A stretch of DNA of 64,000 bases from Rhodoblastus sp963703385 (GTDB lineage Bacteria; Pseudomonadota; Alphaproteobacteria; Rhizobiales; Beijerinckiaceae). The stretch covers positions 62,001 through 126,000 of the forward strand of contig OY969816.1 of assembly GCA_963703385.1 (NCBI GenBank). The letters run 5' to 3'. Positions 8,390 to 15,910 of the stretch are shown piece by piece; the stretch's first letter is position 1; each line of letters opens with the position of its first letter. The notes beneath the pieces are model-generated. The model was not told the DNA's origin. It worked only from the letters and a program-made list of their open reading frames with translations, and did no database searches. The position numbers and the translations under genes are program-made.

Positions 8390-9544
8390 TCAGAACTTGT
8401 AGGTCAGCGCCATATTGGCCTGCAGCGCGCGCGCGCCCTGCGGGCCGTTGAGGTCCTGGTAAACCGGCAGACCGACTTCCAAAGCCAGATTGGCCTTGGG
8501 AACGTTGAAATATTTGCCCGCGAGATTCACGCCGCCGAAGATCGAAACCCATTGGCCACCGTAGAACAGCGGGTTGGCCCCCTGGGCATAACCAACGATG
8601 CTGGGGTCGAAGCCATGGATGCTGCCCTGGACCATGCCGTCGAGCCGCAGGGTGGTTTGCAGGCCGGGGAGCCAGCTGTAGCCGCCCCAGCCGGTGAAGT
8701 CGCTCATATCGCCATAGCGCCAGCCCTGGGGGTTGTCGTCGAGCGGATAGCGGCCGCGATAGGCGAGGCCCCACGACCATCTGTCCAGCACGCCCGAGTA
8801 AGAGACGCCGGGCATGGCGTCGAGCGTTCCCGTTCCCGGCTGCATGCCATAGAAGGCGCGGGCGAAGCTGTACACATCCTTCGGAACCAGCAAGGTCTGG
8901 TTGAGCGTCGTGCTGCCGGTCGGCAGGGAGAAGCCCATGTTGACGTTGATCTGGTTCATACTGTCGTGATAGACGCGCCAGACGCCGGCGAGCAACGTAT
9001 CGCCGAGGCCTTCGGTATGGCCGGTGCTCGTCCCGAGCAGCGCGCTGGGGCCCGTGCCGGGGTGGAAGGTGTCCATGTTGACGTATCTTTCCCAGAACGT
9101 CGTCGCCACGATCAGGGTGACGTCCTTGGTCACGCCATAGGCCGCGCTGGCGCTCTGGCCGAAGAATTCGAAATTGTTCGGAACCATGCGCAGCAGGCCG
9201 TATTTTCCCGGCGCCGGCGGCAAATGGCTCGAATGCACGTTCTGGATGATATATTCAGGACTGACGAGGTTCGTGCCGATCTGGTTGCCGGCGAGCCGCG
9301 TCCACGACGGGGCGTAGGAAACCGCCCACTGGCCCTGATCGAGCAGGCCGACGCCGAAAACGCCGAGCGGCGCCGGAGCCTGCGGCGCGAGCGAAACCTC
9401 GGGCGCGGCGGGCGTGGCGTTCGGGTTCGGCAGGTCGCCGGCCCGCGCCGCGGAAAGATTGGCCGCAAAGGCAAAGGCGGTTGCGGCGAGCAAAGCAGCC
9501 TTCCTGGCGGAGGCCACTCGAGTGGTTTTCTTATCCTTCAACAT
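8390..9544 (-). CDS. Outer-membrane beta-barrel channel, phenol-degradation MetA/SphA-like
   Basis: A 384-residue exported protein. A Sec signal is seen at residues 1-35 (basic start, AALLAATAFAFAANL core, cleavage after SAARA). The rest alternates aromatic and polar residues as in a beta-barrel and ends in a terminal Phe (LQANMALTYKF), the usual outer-membrane insertion signal. It resembles the transporter family annotated as MetA-pathway/phenol-degradation proteins, thought to admit hydrophobic substrates; the substrate is unknown. Monocistronic, with its own hairpin terminator. It diverges from the frameshifted Crp/Fnr gene and shares a 409-base region with an NNR-like box. Confidence 0.8.
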   Translation of the reverse strand: MLKDKKTTRVASARKAALLAATAFAFAANLSAARAGDLPNPNATPAAPEVSLAPQAPAPLGVFGVGLLDQGQWAVSYAPSWTRLAGNQIGTNLVSPEYIIQNVHSSHLPPAPGKYGLLRMVPNNFEFFGQSASAAYGVTKDVTLIVATTFWERYVNMDTFHPGTGPSALLGTSTGHTEGLGDTLLAGVWRVYHDSMNQINVNMGFSLPTGSTTLNQTLLVPKDVYSFARAFYGMQPGTGTLDAMPGVSYSGVLDRWSWGLAYRGRYPLDDNPQGWRYGDMSDFTGWGGYSWLPGLQTTLRLDGMVQGSIHGFDPSIVGYAQGANPLFYGGQWVSIFGGVNLAGKYFNVPKANLALEVGLPVYQDLNGPQGARALQANMALTYKF

Positions 9545-9672
9545 TCCTGGTGCTCCGACAATTTGCCCCGCGGCGTGGCGGGCTCCCTCTGGACAGAGGC
9601 GAATCCACGGAATTCGAGCTTATTGGGCCACGCGTCACGCGCCAATACGTAAGGTATCGGGGGCCCTGTTCC

Positions 9673-9686
9673 TTAACGAAAATCAA
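9673..9686. promoter_or_regulatory. FNR/NNR-like box TTAAC-GAAA-ATCAA
   Basis: One half-site (ATCAA) is perfect and the other is TTAAC, the asymmetric form described for NNR-type boxes. The same asymmetric pattern recurs at 32066-32079 (nosZ) and in a slightly weaker form at 11918-11931. No convincing -10 lies at class II spacing in either direction, so the target (channel gene or regulator) is uncertain. Confidence 0.5.
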
Positions 9687-9694
9687 CCGGCATG

Positions 9695-9710
9695 TGTCAG
9701 TTATGTGACA
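9695..9710. promoter_or_regulatory. Inverted repeat TGTCA-GTTATG-TGACA
   Basis: Perfect 5+5 dyad with a 6-base spacer, 9 bases from the NNR-like box. The layout is that of a dimeric Crp-fold or other HTH regulator, but the half-site TGTCA is not the Crp TGTGA. It could be an autoregulatory operator of the adjacent regulator. Confidence 0.4.
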
Positions 9711-9953
9711 GTACGCCGAAAAATGACAACGAGCGTCGATGCAAAGGCATGAATGAAGGCAGGTCTCGTCGCCCCGCGCTGGCGACGGGCGCCGTCGTGG
9801 ACGCCCTTTTGGACTGGCCCATCGTCCTTGCGCCGGATTCCCAGGTCGGACATGATAGGCTCCTGCTTGCCTTCTCCCCCTTGGGCTGAACCACGCCCCG
9901 TGGCCGCGATATGGTCCGGGGGCAAACAGGCGGCGTCGAATGAGGGATATGGC

Positions 9954-10650
9954 ATGGCGCGGCTCGACCGCTCACTGATCGCCGGCGTGCCGGCCTTCGC
10001 GAACCTGGGCGCCGAGGCTCTGGACGATATTCTGTCGCGCGCGCAAATCCTGCGCCTGCTCAAGGGCGAGGCGGCGTTTCGCCAGGGCGAGCCGGCCGAA
10101 AAATTCTTCCTGCTGCTGCACGGCCGGCTGCGCGTGACCCGGATCAATGCGGAAGGCGCGCAGATCCTGGTCCGCTTCATCGCGCCCAACGACATGTTCG
10201 GCGTGGCCATGGCGATCGGCGCGGCGGCCTATCCCGGCACGGCGACCGCCGCGGTCGAAATCTTTGGCCCTGTCCTGGCCCAACGCCGCCTGGGCCGAAC
10301 TGATCGCCGCCTATCCCAGCCTGGCGGTCAAGGCCATGCAATCGCTGGGCGCGCGGCTGATGGACACCCAGGACCGCGTGCTCGACCTCGCCACCCAGCA
10401 TGTCGAGCAGCGCATCGCCGGAGCGGTGCTGAAACTCGTGCGCGAGGCCGGCCGCCAGACCGAGGACGGGCTGTTGATCGATTTTCCGCTGTCGCGGCAG
10501 GACCTCGCCGAAATGACCGGCGCGACGCTGCACACCGTCAGCCGGACCCTGAGCGCATGGCAGGCGAAAGGCCTCGTCGATTGCGGCCGCCAGCGCGTCA
10601 CCGTGGTCGACGCGCAGGGCCTGGCCGCCATCGCGGCGGGGGGAGAATAG
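9954..10650 (+). pseudogene. Crp/Fnr-family regulator (NnrR/Dnr-like) with a one-base frameshift
   Basis: Two frames join into one normal Crp-fold protein of about 231 residues. Frame one gives the N-terminal effector domain (GEAAFRQGEPAEKFFLLLHG, then FIAPNDMFG) up to about 10257. The other frame continues SLALSWPNAAWAELIAAYP and ends with the DNA-binding domain (LSRQDLAEMTGATLHTVSRT). Removing one A from the AAA at 10258-10260 restores a single frame. No FeS-type N-terminal Cys set is present, and the recognition helix resembles NnrR/Dnr types that sense NO. ATG 9954 has GAGGG 8 bases upstream. It is either a decayed regulator or a sequence error. Confidence 0.85.
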
Positions 10651-10661
10651 GCGCTGCGGAG

Positions 10662-10994
10662 TCAATTTTTCGCAGGTTCGAGGATTTTCAGGCGTTTGAT
10701 CGTATAGGTCCCGCCGGTCACGTCGAATTCGACCGCGTCCCCCTCTTTCACCTTGCCGATCAGCGACGGGGGATCGACGGCGAACGCCATTTCCATCGCC
10801 GGCATCAGCCCCGCGATCGGCTTGTGGCGGATGGTGAGCGATCCCGCCGCGGCGTCAACGCCGGTGACGACGCCCGCGCCATGAAACAGCCGCTCCTCTT
10901 CCGCGCGCGCCATCCCCGCCACAATAAGGACGAGACCGGATATCGCGGCGCCGGCCAGATCGCGGCGGCGCATTTGTAAGGTTTGCCTCTTCAT
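10662..10994 (-). CDS. CusF-like periplasmic copper-binding protein
   Basis: A 110-residue exported protein. The signal (MKRQTLQMRRRDLAG start, hydrophobic core, cleavage after GMARA) has a run of Arg that could suit Tat or Sec. The mature part is a single CusF_Ec OB-fold domain: GVVTGVDAAAGSLTIRH, then GLMPAMEMAF, with the His and the two Met at the Cu(I) positions and Met instead of the Trp of E. coli CusF. The start at 10994 has AAGGA 7 bases upstream; a longer frame to 11027 lacks a site. It lies 29 bases downstream of the next Crp/Fnr gene and is probably cotranscribed. It fits the copper theme of the window. Confidence 0.82.
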   Translation of the reverse strand: MKRQTLQMRRRDLAGAAISGLVLIVAGMARAEEERLFHGAGVVTGVDAAAGSLTIRHKPIAGLMPAMEMAFAVDPPSLIGKVKEGDAVEFDVTGGTYTIKRLKILEPAKN

Positions 10995-11023
10995 TCCAGA
11001 ATCCTTCGCCTTGCGACAGATCG

Positions 11024-11815
11024 TCAAATCCCCAAGACCGGCGTCGAAAGGCCGGCGGACGGCGCGGAAAAACCTGGAACGTCGAGCTCTTCGTCCGGCG
11101 CGGCGGGTGACGGCTGCGGCGCCGCGAGGCGACCAAGCAACTCCAGGTCGCGGATTTCAATGTCAGGGCCCCGAACCCGAATTTCGTGCCTCGCGAGCGT
11201 CGCAAGACCGCGCGAAAAAACCTCTGGCGCCATGCCCAACCGGGCCGCCAGGCCGCGCTTTTCAAAGGGCACGCGAACCACACGGCTTCCGCCGGTCGCG
11301 GCGTCGCGTTCGATAAGCCATTTCGCGATCCGCTCGACGCTCGTCAGCAGCGTCTGACATTTCAACTCGCGCGTGACCGCGCGATAGCTGTGAGCCAGTT
11401 CGATCGCGGCGTTCCGGGCGAACATCTCGTCCGAATCGAAAGCCTGTCGCACCGCCGCGGCGGGGATCATCAGGAGTTCGGAGGGTTCGAACACGCGCGC
11501 CGAAGTCAGCAGAAGTCCGTTGGTGACAACGGCGGCGATCACGAAGGAATGCGGCGCTTCGATCACCGCGAATTCCGTTTCCTGGCGCCGGTAGCGCGAA
11601 AACAGCTCGACCGCCCCCGACAGAACGAGATGCAGCCACTGCGCGGTCGTTCCCTCCTCGTCGACGATCTCGCGCGGAGCAAACGTCCGCCGGATGCCGT
11701 TCTGGAGGAGGGAATCGATGGTTTCCGCCCGACATGTCGCCCAAAGCGGATGCCGCCGCAAATCATCGTGAACGGCTCCGGGCGCCACATCCTGTTCTTC
11801 GGCGCGCCAGCTCAT
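11024..11815 (-). CDS. Crp/Fnr-family transcriptional regulator
   Basis: About 263 residues. The cyclic-nucleotide-binding-like beta-barrel covers roughly residues 20-130 (HPLWATCRAETIDSLL, REIVDEEGTTAQWLHLVLSG), followed by a dimer helix and a C-terminal winged HTH (GLAARLGMAPEVFSRGLATL). The N-terminal region has one Cys only, so an FNR-type cluster is unlikely. A Pro/Ala-rich tail of about 30 residues follows the HTH. The start at 11815 was chosen for GAGGG 8 bases upstream; ATGs at 11833 and 11896 are alternatives. An FNR-like box at 11918-11931 suggests control by another Crp/Fnr protein or by itself. It could be the intact regulator for the boxes in this window. Confidence 0.82.
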   Translation of the reverse strand: MSWRAEEQDVAPGAVHDDLRRHPLWATCRAETIDSLLQNGIRRTFAPREIVDEEGTTAQWLHLVLSGAVELFSRYRRQETEFAVIEAPHSFVIAAVVTNGLLLTSARVFEPSELLMIPAAAVRQAFDSDEMFARNAAIELAHSYRAVTRELKCQTLLTSVERIAKWLIERDAATGGSRVVRVPFEKRGLAARLGMAPEVFSRGLATLARHEIRVRGPDIEIRDLELLGRLAAPQPSPAAPDEELDVPGFSAPSAGLSTPVLGI

Positions 11816-11917
11816 CCTGTTCGCCCTCGTCATGGGTCCCGACGGGGCGCGACGCGCCGCCTTTCGGTAGGGTTCGGTTGGAAGCTGAACAATCATCCGA
11901 AAAAGCTATAGAGGGCA

Positions 11918-11931
11918 TTGATTTTGGTTAG
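11918..11931 (-). promoter_or_regulatory. FNR/NNR-like box upstream of the Crp/Fnr gene
   Basis: Plus-strand TTGAT-TTTG-GTTAG, i.e. CTAAC-CAAA-ATCAA on the gene's strand. One half-site is perfect and the other is close to the TTAAC seen in two other boxes. Class II spacing would put the transcript start near 11883, inside the longest open frame, which favours the shorter protein start. The -10 at that spacing is poor. Confidence 0.4.
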
Positions 11932-11950
11932 CCAGGGACGGCGCGGCCCG

Positions 11951-12622
11951 TCACCAGCGGCTAAATCGCCGAAACAGGAGATTGTTCTCGGTGTGAATAT
12001 GTTCCTTGAGGTCGTCCGCAAGCTTCCGCAGGCCGGCGTAAAGCGCGCGCCACGACGTGCAGGCGTCTGGCGGAGGCTCCATCCTGTCCGTCATCGCCTC
12101 AAGTTGCTCAAGCGCCGCGAAATGGTCGTCGTGTTCCGCCTCCATCACCGCGATCGGAGCCGAAACCATGGGATGGCCGGCGCGGATCATGGGGAAGAGC
12201 ATGGCCTCCTCCTTCTGCATGTGCGAGCCGAGTTCGGCCGCCAGCGCGTTCAGGAACTCCGTCAGGCCCTTTGGAACATCGGGATGACCCGCGTGACGTT
12301 CCTCCACGCGCCGCGCCAGTTGGATGAGTTCGGGCAGCTCGCGACGGTGCGTTTCGTGGAAGCGCGACAGGATGAATTCGATGATTTCTTCCGGTTCGTC
12401 GGGCGCCGTCACCGGCTGCTGCTCGAGGGCGGCGAGGCTGCGTTCGATTTCGGCAAAACTCAAGCCCCGCTTTTCAACCGCGCGGGCCAAGCTTTCCCGG
12501 CCGCCGCAACAATAATCGAGCTTGAACGAGCGGAACACCGCCGTCGCGCCGGGCAAGTGGGCGGCGATCTCCCCGACGGGCGTTTCGGCCAAGGGCAAGG
12601 TGGACTGGTGGGGATGCGTCAT
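11951..12622 (-). CDS. ric: RIC/ScdA/YtfE-type di-iron iron-sulfur cluster repair protein
   Basis: A cytoplasmic di-iron protein of 223 residues that repairs FeS clusters damaged by NO or oxidants. The N-terminal DUF542 domain has FKLDYCCGGRESLARA near residue 33-48; the haemerythrin-like domain follows with metal-ligand His and Glu in FHETHRREL, LGSHMQKEEAMLFP, EHDDHFAAL and IHTENNLLF. The length is standard. The start at MTHPHQSTLP (12622) fits the family; a longer open frame beyond it is antisense to menE. It sits among Crp/Fnr regulators and nitrate/N2O genes, consistent with a nitrosative-stress role. Confidence 0.93.
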   Translation of the reverse strand: MTHPHQSTLPLAETPVGEIAAHLPGATAVFRSFKLDYCCGGRESLARAVEKRGLSFAEIERSLAALEQQPVTAPDEPEEIIEFILSRFHETHRRELPELIQLARRVEERHAGHPDVPKGLTEFLNALAAELGSHMQKEEAMLFPMIRAGHPMVSAPIAVMEAEHDDHFAALEQLEAMTDRMEPPPDACTSWRALYAGLRKLADDLKEHIHTENNLLFRRFSRW

Positions 12623-12684
12623 CGTCGTCTCGCGTGAAGGGAGAGCAGGTCCGGGTATTTTTCCGCAATCGGTGGCGCGAATCC

Positions 12685-12698
12685 TTGCGGACGGGCAA
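12685..12698. promoter_or_regulatory. Candidate NnrR-like site TTGCG-GACG-GGCAA
   Basis: Lies in the divergent gap between ric and menE, 63 bases upstream of the ric start. TTGCG matches the NnrR half-site type and GGCAA matches in four of five positions. NnrR control of an NO-repair gene would make sense, but the match could be chance in GC-rich DNA. Confidence 0.3.
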
Positions 12699-12742
12699 AT
12701 TGCGGCATTGTCTTTCGCCGTAACCAAAGCCCGGAGGCTCGA

Positions 12743-14098
12743 ATGACGAATTTCGCGCAAGGCCTGGAGCTTTCCGGACGCGCGTCCACGGCGGCGCGCG
12801 CCCTTCAGGCTCATGGCGCAAGAGCTGGCCGTCCCGTCGCAGCGCTGACGCGGTCGTCCGAAATTCTCGCGGTCCTCGCCTATGCCGCCGCCGCGCTTCC
12901 CGCGCCGTTTTTCCCGATCGATCCCTCCCTGCCCGATGCGATCCGGCGCCGTCTGCTGGAGCAGGCGGGGGACGCTCTGGTTCTGGGCGGCGACGGCGTC
13001 GAATTCGAAGCCTTGTTTTCCGCCGAACCGGGCGCGCCGCTGGCCTACACGCCGCCTGCGGGGCCGGCCCTGCTGATCGCGACGAGCGGCTCGTCGGGGG
13101 CGCCAAAGGCCGTCGTGCTGACGGGCGACAATCTCCGCGCTTCCGCCGCCGCTTCGGCAGCTGTCACGCCGTTCGGGCCGGGCGACCGCTGGCTGGCGAG
13201 CCTCCCGCTCTTTCATATTGGCGGATTCTCGATTCTCGCCCGCTGCGCCCTCGCAGGCGCCGATCTCGTTCTCGGCGAAGGCTTCGAACCCGAACGCATC
13301 CGTTCGCGCCTCGCCGCCGAGCGCATCACCCATGTCTCCCTCACGCCGACCATGCTCGCGCAACTGGCGGCGCTGGGTTCGCCTCCGCCGGACCTTCGCC
13401 ATGCCCTGGTCGGCGGCGCCTCCCTTTCGCCGCGCCTGGCGCGGGAAGCCGCCGAACGCGGCTGGCCGGTTCAGCCGACTTACGGGATGACGGAAACCTG
13501 CTCGCAGCTTGCGACTCTCTCCCGTCTGCCGGCCGGCTGGCGGAGGGGCCGAATGGGCCCGCCGCTTCCCGGCGTCGAAATCGGCCTGACGACGGGCGGA
13601 CGGCTGCAGGCGCGGGGTCCGATCGTCATGCACGGCTACGCCAATCCGACGCTGGCGCCCGGCGACGGGCTGCGCGACGGCTGGTTCGTCACCAACGATC
13701 TTGCGGAAATTTCCGCGACCGAGGAATTGAATATCCTAGGCCGCGCCGACGATGTCATCGTGACCGGCGGAAAAAAGGTTCTGCCTTCGGTCGTCGAAGA
13801 TCTGCTGGCCGATTGTCCCGGCATTGGCCGCTACGCGGTGGTGGGCCAGCCCGATCCCTTGTGGGGCGAAATCGTCGCCGTCCTTTATGACGGCCCGATA
13901 AAGCCAGATGAGTTGCTCGCTTGGCGCCGAGACGATGTCGCGGGCGCTTACCGCCCGCGCGCCGCCCATCGGATCGCGCCTTTTCCGGTGCTCGCCAATG
14001 GCAAGATCGATCGTATCGCCTTACGCAAACGGGCGTTCGGGGACGAGACCCAGGCCGGAGCCGGGGGGAAGCAGGATTTCGCCGCCGACGATTTCTAA
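12743..14098 (+). CDS. menE: o-Succinylbenzoate-CoA ligase MenE
   Basis: Adenylate-forming enzyme that activates o-succinylbenzoate with CoA in menaquinone synthesis. It has 451 residues. The P-loop motif LLIATSGSSGAPKAVVLTG is near residues 110-128, YGMTETCSQ near 250, GRADDVIVTGGKKVLPSVVE near 333-352 and the C-terminal Lys in NGKIDRIALRKR. Start ATG 12743 has GGAGG 5 bases upstream. The 3' end overlaps the convergent menC 3' end by 78 bases. Identification as MenE rather than another acyl-CoA ligase rests on the five men genes alongside. Confidence 0.92.
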   Translation: MTNFAQGLELSGRASTAARALQAHGARAGRPVAALTRSSEILAVLAYAAAALPAPFFPIDPSLPDAIRRRLLEQAGDALVLGGDGVEFEALFSAEPGAPLAYTPPAGPALLIATSGSSGAPKAVVLTGDNLRASAAASAAVTPFGPGDRWLASLPLFHIGGFSILARCALAGADLVLGEGFEPERIRSRLAAERITHVSLTPTMLAQLAALGSPPPDLRHALVGGASLSPRLAREAAERGWPVQPTYGMTETCSQLATLSRLPAGWRRGRMGPPLPGVEIGLTTGGRLQARGPIVMHGYANPTLAPGDGLRDGWFVTNDLAEISATEELNILGRADDVIVTGGKKVLPSVVEDLLADCPGIGRYAVVGQPDPLWGEIVAVLYDGPIKPDELLAWRRDDVAGAYRPRAAHRIAPFPVLANGKIDRIALRKRAFGDETQAGAGGKQDFAADDF

Positions 14099-15073
14099 AG
14101 GCTTCGCGACGTCCTCGCGAAGCCAGGAGCCGGTGGCGAGGCCATGAACGGCCTCGCCGCCGAGCGCGGCGGCGAGTTGCGCCGTGGCGGCGACACCGAT
14201 CGCGGATTCGACGACCGAGGTCGCAACCGCCTCCATGCCGGCTCTCCCGGCGCGCTCCGCCAGTCGCAGGACCGCGCTGAAACCGCCGATCCGCGCGGGC
14301 TTCATCACCAGCCGACGCACCGCTCGCGTCTCGAAAATCCGGTCCGGCCCCAGATCGAACAGGGATTCGTCGATCGCCAGGGCGAAGGGAACCCTTTTCT
14401 GCAGCGCCGCCATTTTTTGAAGCGACGGCTCGGCCAGCGGCTCCTCGACGCCGTCGATCGGAAGCTTGGCGATGGCGTCGAAAAAGCGGCTCGCCTCATC
14501 GTCGCGCCAGGCGCGATTGGCGTCGAGCCGCAAGAGCAACCGGCTGTCGACCCGCGCGGAGAGTTCGGCCAGGCGCTTCGCCTCCGCTTCCACCCCCTGG
14601 AGGCCGACCTTGATCTTTGCGATCGTAAAACCCTGTTCCAGAGCCTCCGCCGCGCGATCCGCGCAAGAAGCGTCGAGCGGGCCGAGCGCCGCATTGACCT
14701 TCACCGCATCGGGCGCCCCGCCGCGCAAGGCGCGGCGCAGCGGCAGCCCGCGCAGACGCATGGCGAGGTCGAGCAGCGCCGTTTCCAGCGCCCAGCGGGC
14801 CTCCGAACTGGCGACTTCCGGCAAAGCGGCGAAGGCCTCCTCCGCGCTCAGGCCTCGTAGTCGTGCGGCGCCGCGGCGCAGCGCCGCGAAAACGCGCTCA
14901 TGGCCTTTTTCGCCGGAACTGGGCAGCGGGGCGCAATCTCCCCAGCCGGCGACGCCCTGGCAGCCGACGGCGACCAGCATTCCCAATCGCATTTCGAGCG
15001 TCGCGGAGGCCGCGCGCCACATTCGCTTCAGTGGCAGGCGATAGGGCCGCAGATGGAGGGATTCGACGCGCAA
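14021..15073 (-). CDS. menC: o-Succinylbenzoate synthase MenC (enolase superfamily)
   Basis: Dehydratase of 350 residues in the enolase superfamily. The family metal and base residues are visible: AKIKV near 153 (KxK), LRLDANRAW near 184 (Asp ligand), DGVEEPL near 212 (Glu), FALAIDES near 235 (Asp) and VMKPARIGG near 258 (Lys). Dipeptide epimerases share this fold, but the position directly after menB supports OSBS. The start is TTG at 15073, immediately after the menB TGA, so coupling is likely. The last 78 bases are shared antisense with menE. Confidence 0.9.
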   Translation of the reverse strand: MRVESLHLRPYRLPLKRMWRAASATLEMRLGMLVAVGCQGVAGWGDCAPLPSSGEKGHERVFAALRRGAARLRGLSAEEAFAALPEVASSEARWALETALLDLAMRLRGLPLRRALRGGAPDAVKVNAALGPLDASCADRAAEALEQGFTIAKIKVGLQGVEAEAKRLAELSARVDSRLLLRLDANRAWRDDEASRFFDAIAKLPIDGVEEPLAEPSLQKMAALQKRVPFALAIDESLFDLGPDRIFETRAVRRLVMKPARIGGFSAVLRLAERAGRAGMEAVATSVVESAIGVAATAQLAAALGGEAVHGLATGSWLREDVAKPLEIVGGEILLPPGSGLGLVPERPFA

Positions 15074-15910
15074 TCAGGGACGCCTCTTGAATCGCCGGAA
15101 ATCCGGTGCGCGCTTCTCGACAAAGGCGTTGCGCCCTTCCTGGCCTTCCTCGGTCATGTAGAACAGCGCCGTGGCGTTGCCCGCCAGTTCCTGAACGCCG
15201 GCCAGTCCATCCGTGTCGGCGTTGAAGCCCGCTTTGAGCACGCGCAGCGCGGTCGGCGAATGGCGCAGCATCTCCCGGCACCAGGCCATCGTCTCCGCCT
15301 CCAGCCGCTCCAGCGGAACGACGGCGTTGACAAGGCCCATCTCCAAAGCCTGGGCGGCGTCATATTGCCGGCACAGGAACCAGATCTCCTTGGCTTTTTT
15401 CGTGCCCACCGCGCGCGCCATCAGCCCGGCGCCGTAGCCAGCGTCGAAACTGCCGACTTTGGGCCCGGTCTGACCGAAACGCGCGTTTTCGGCGGCGATC
15501 GTCAGATCGCAGACCAGATGGAGCACATGGCCGCCGCCGATGGCGTAGCCCGCGACCATGGCGACGACCGGTTTCGGCAGCGTCCGGATCATCCGTTGCA
15601 GATCGAGCGCATTGAGATGGTTCACGCCGCTTTCGTCGCGATAGCCGCCGTCGTCGCCGCGTATCTTCTGGTCTCCGCCGGAGCAGAAAGCTTGCGTTCC
15701 GGCGCCGGTGAGGATGACGACGCCGATCTCCGGATCGAGCCGCGCGGCGTGAAGCGCCGTCATCATTTCCTCGACTGTTTCCGGGCGGAAGGCGTTGCGG
15801 CGATGCGGACGGTTGATGGTGATCTTGCCGACGCCCTCCGCCTTCTCGAACAGAATGTCGCGAAAGGCCGCGGGCGAGGCCGGGCGCCAATCGAGTGCGT
15901 TTGAAGTCAC
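15074..15910 (-). CDS. menB: 1,4-Dihydroxy-2-naphthoyl-CoA synthase MenB
   Basis: Crotonase-fold enzyme that closes the second ring of the naphthoquinone. It has 278 residues. MenB hallmarks are FCSGGDQKIRGDDGGY near residues 74-90, AGYAIGGGHVLHLVCDLTIA near 119-138 and GPKVGSFDAGYG near 150. GTG start at 15910 directly after the menD TAG. Part of a tightly packed menF-menD-menB-menC transcription unit on the minus strand. Confidence 0.96.
   Translation of the reverse strand: MTSNALDWRPASPAAFRDILFEKAEGVGKITINRPHRRNAFRPETVEEMMTALHAARLDPEIGVVILTGAGTQAFCSGGDQKIRGDDGGYRDESGVNHLNALDLQRMIRTLPKPVVAMVAGYAIGGGHVLHLVCDLTIAAENARFGQTGPKVGSFDAGYGAGLMARAVGTKKAKEIWFLCRQYDAAQALEMGLVNAVVPLERLEAETMAWCREMLRHSPTALRVLKAGFNADTDGLAGVQELAGNATALFYMTEEGQEGRNAFVEKRAPDFRRFKRRP

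Larger units (their letters stand above)
9545..9953. other. Divergent intergenic control region
   Basis: 409 bases between the outer-membrane channel (minus) and the Crp/Fnr regulator (plus). It contains an NNR-like box at 9673-9686 and a separate inverted repeat TGTCA-N6-TGACA at 9695-9710. No other coding potential was accepted here. Confidence 0.7.

Noticed and set aside
9753..9953. N-terminal extension of the Crp/Fnr gene
   Set aside because: The extension has no conserved motif and lies in the control region; ATG 9954 has a ribosome site.
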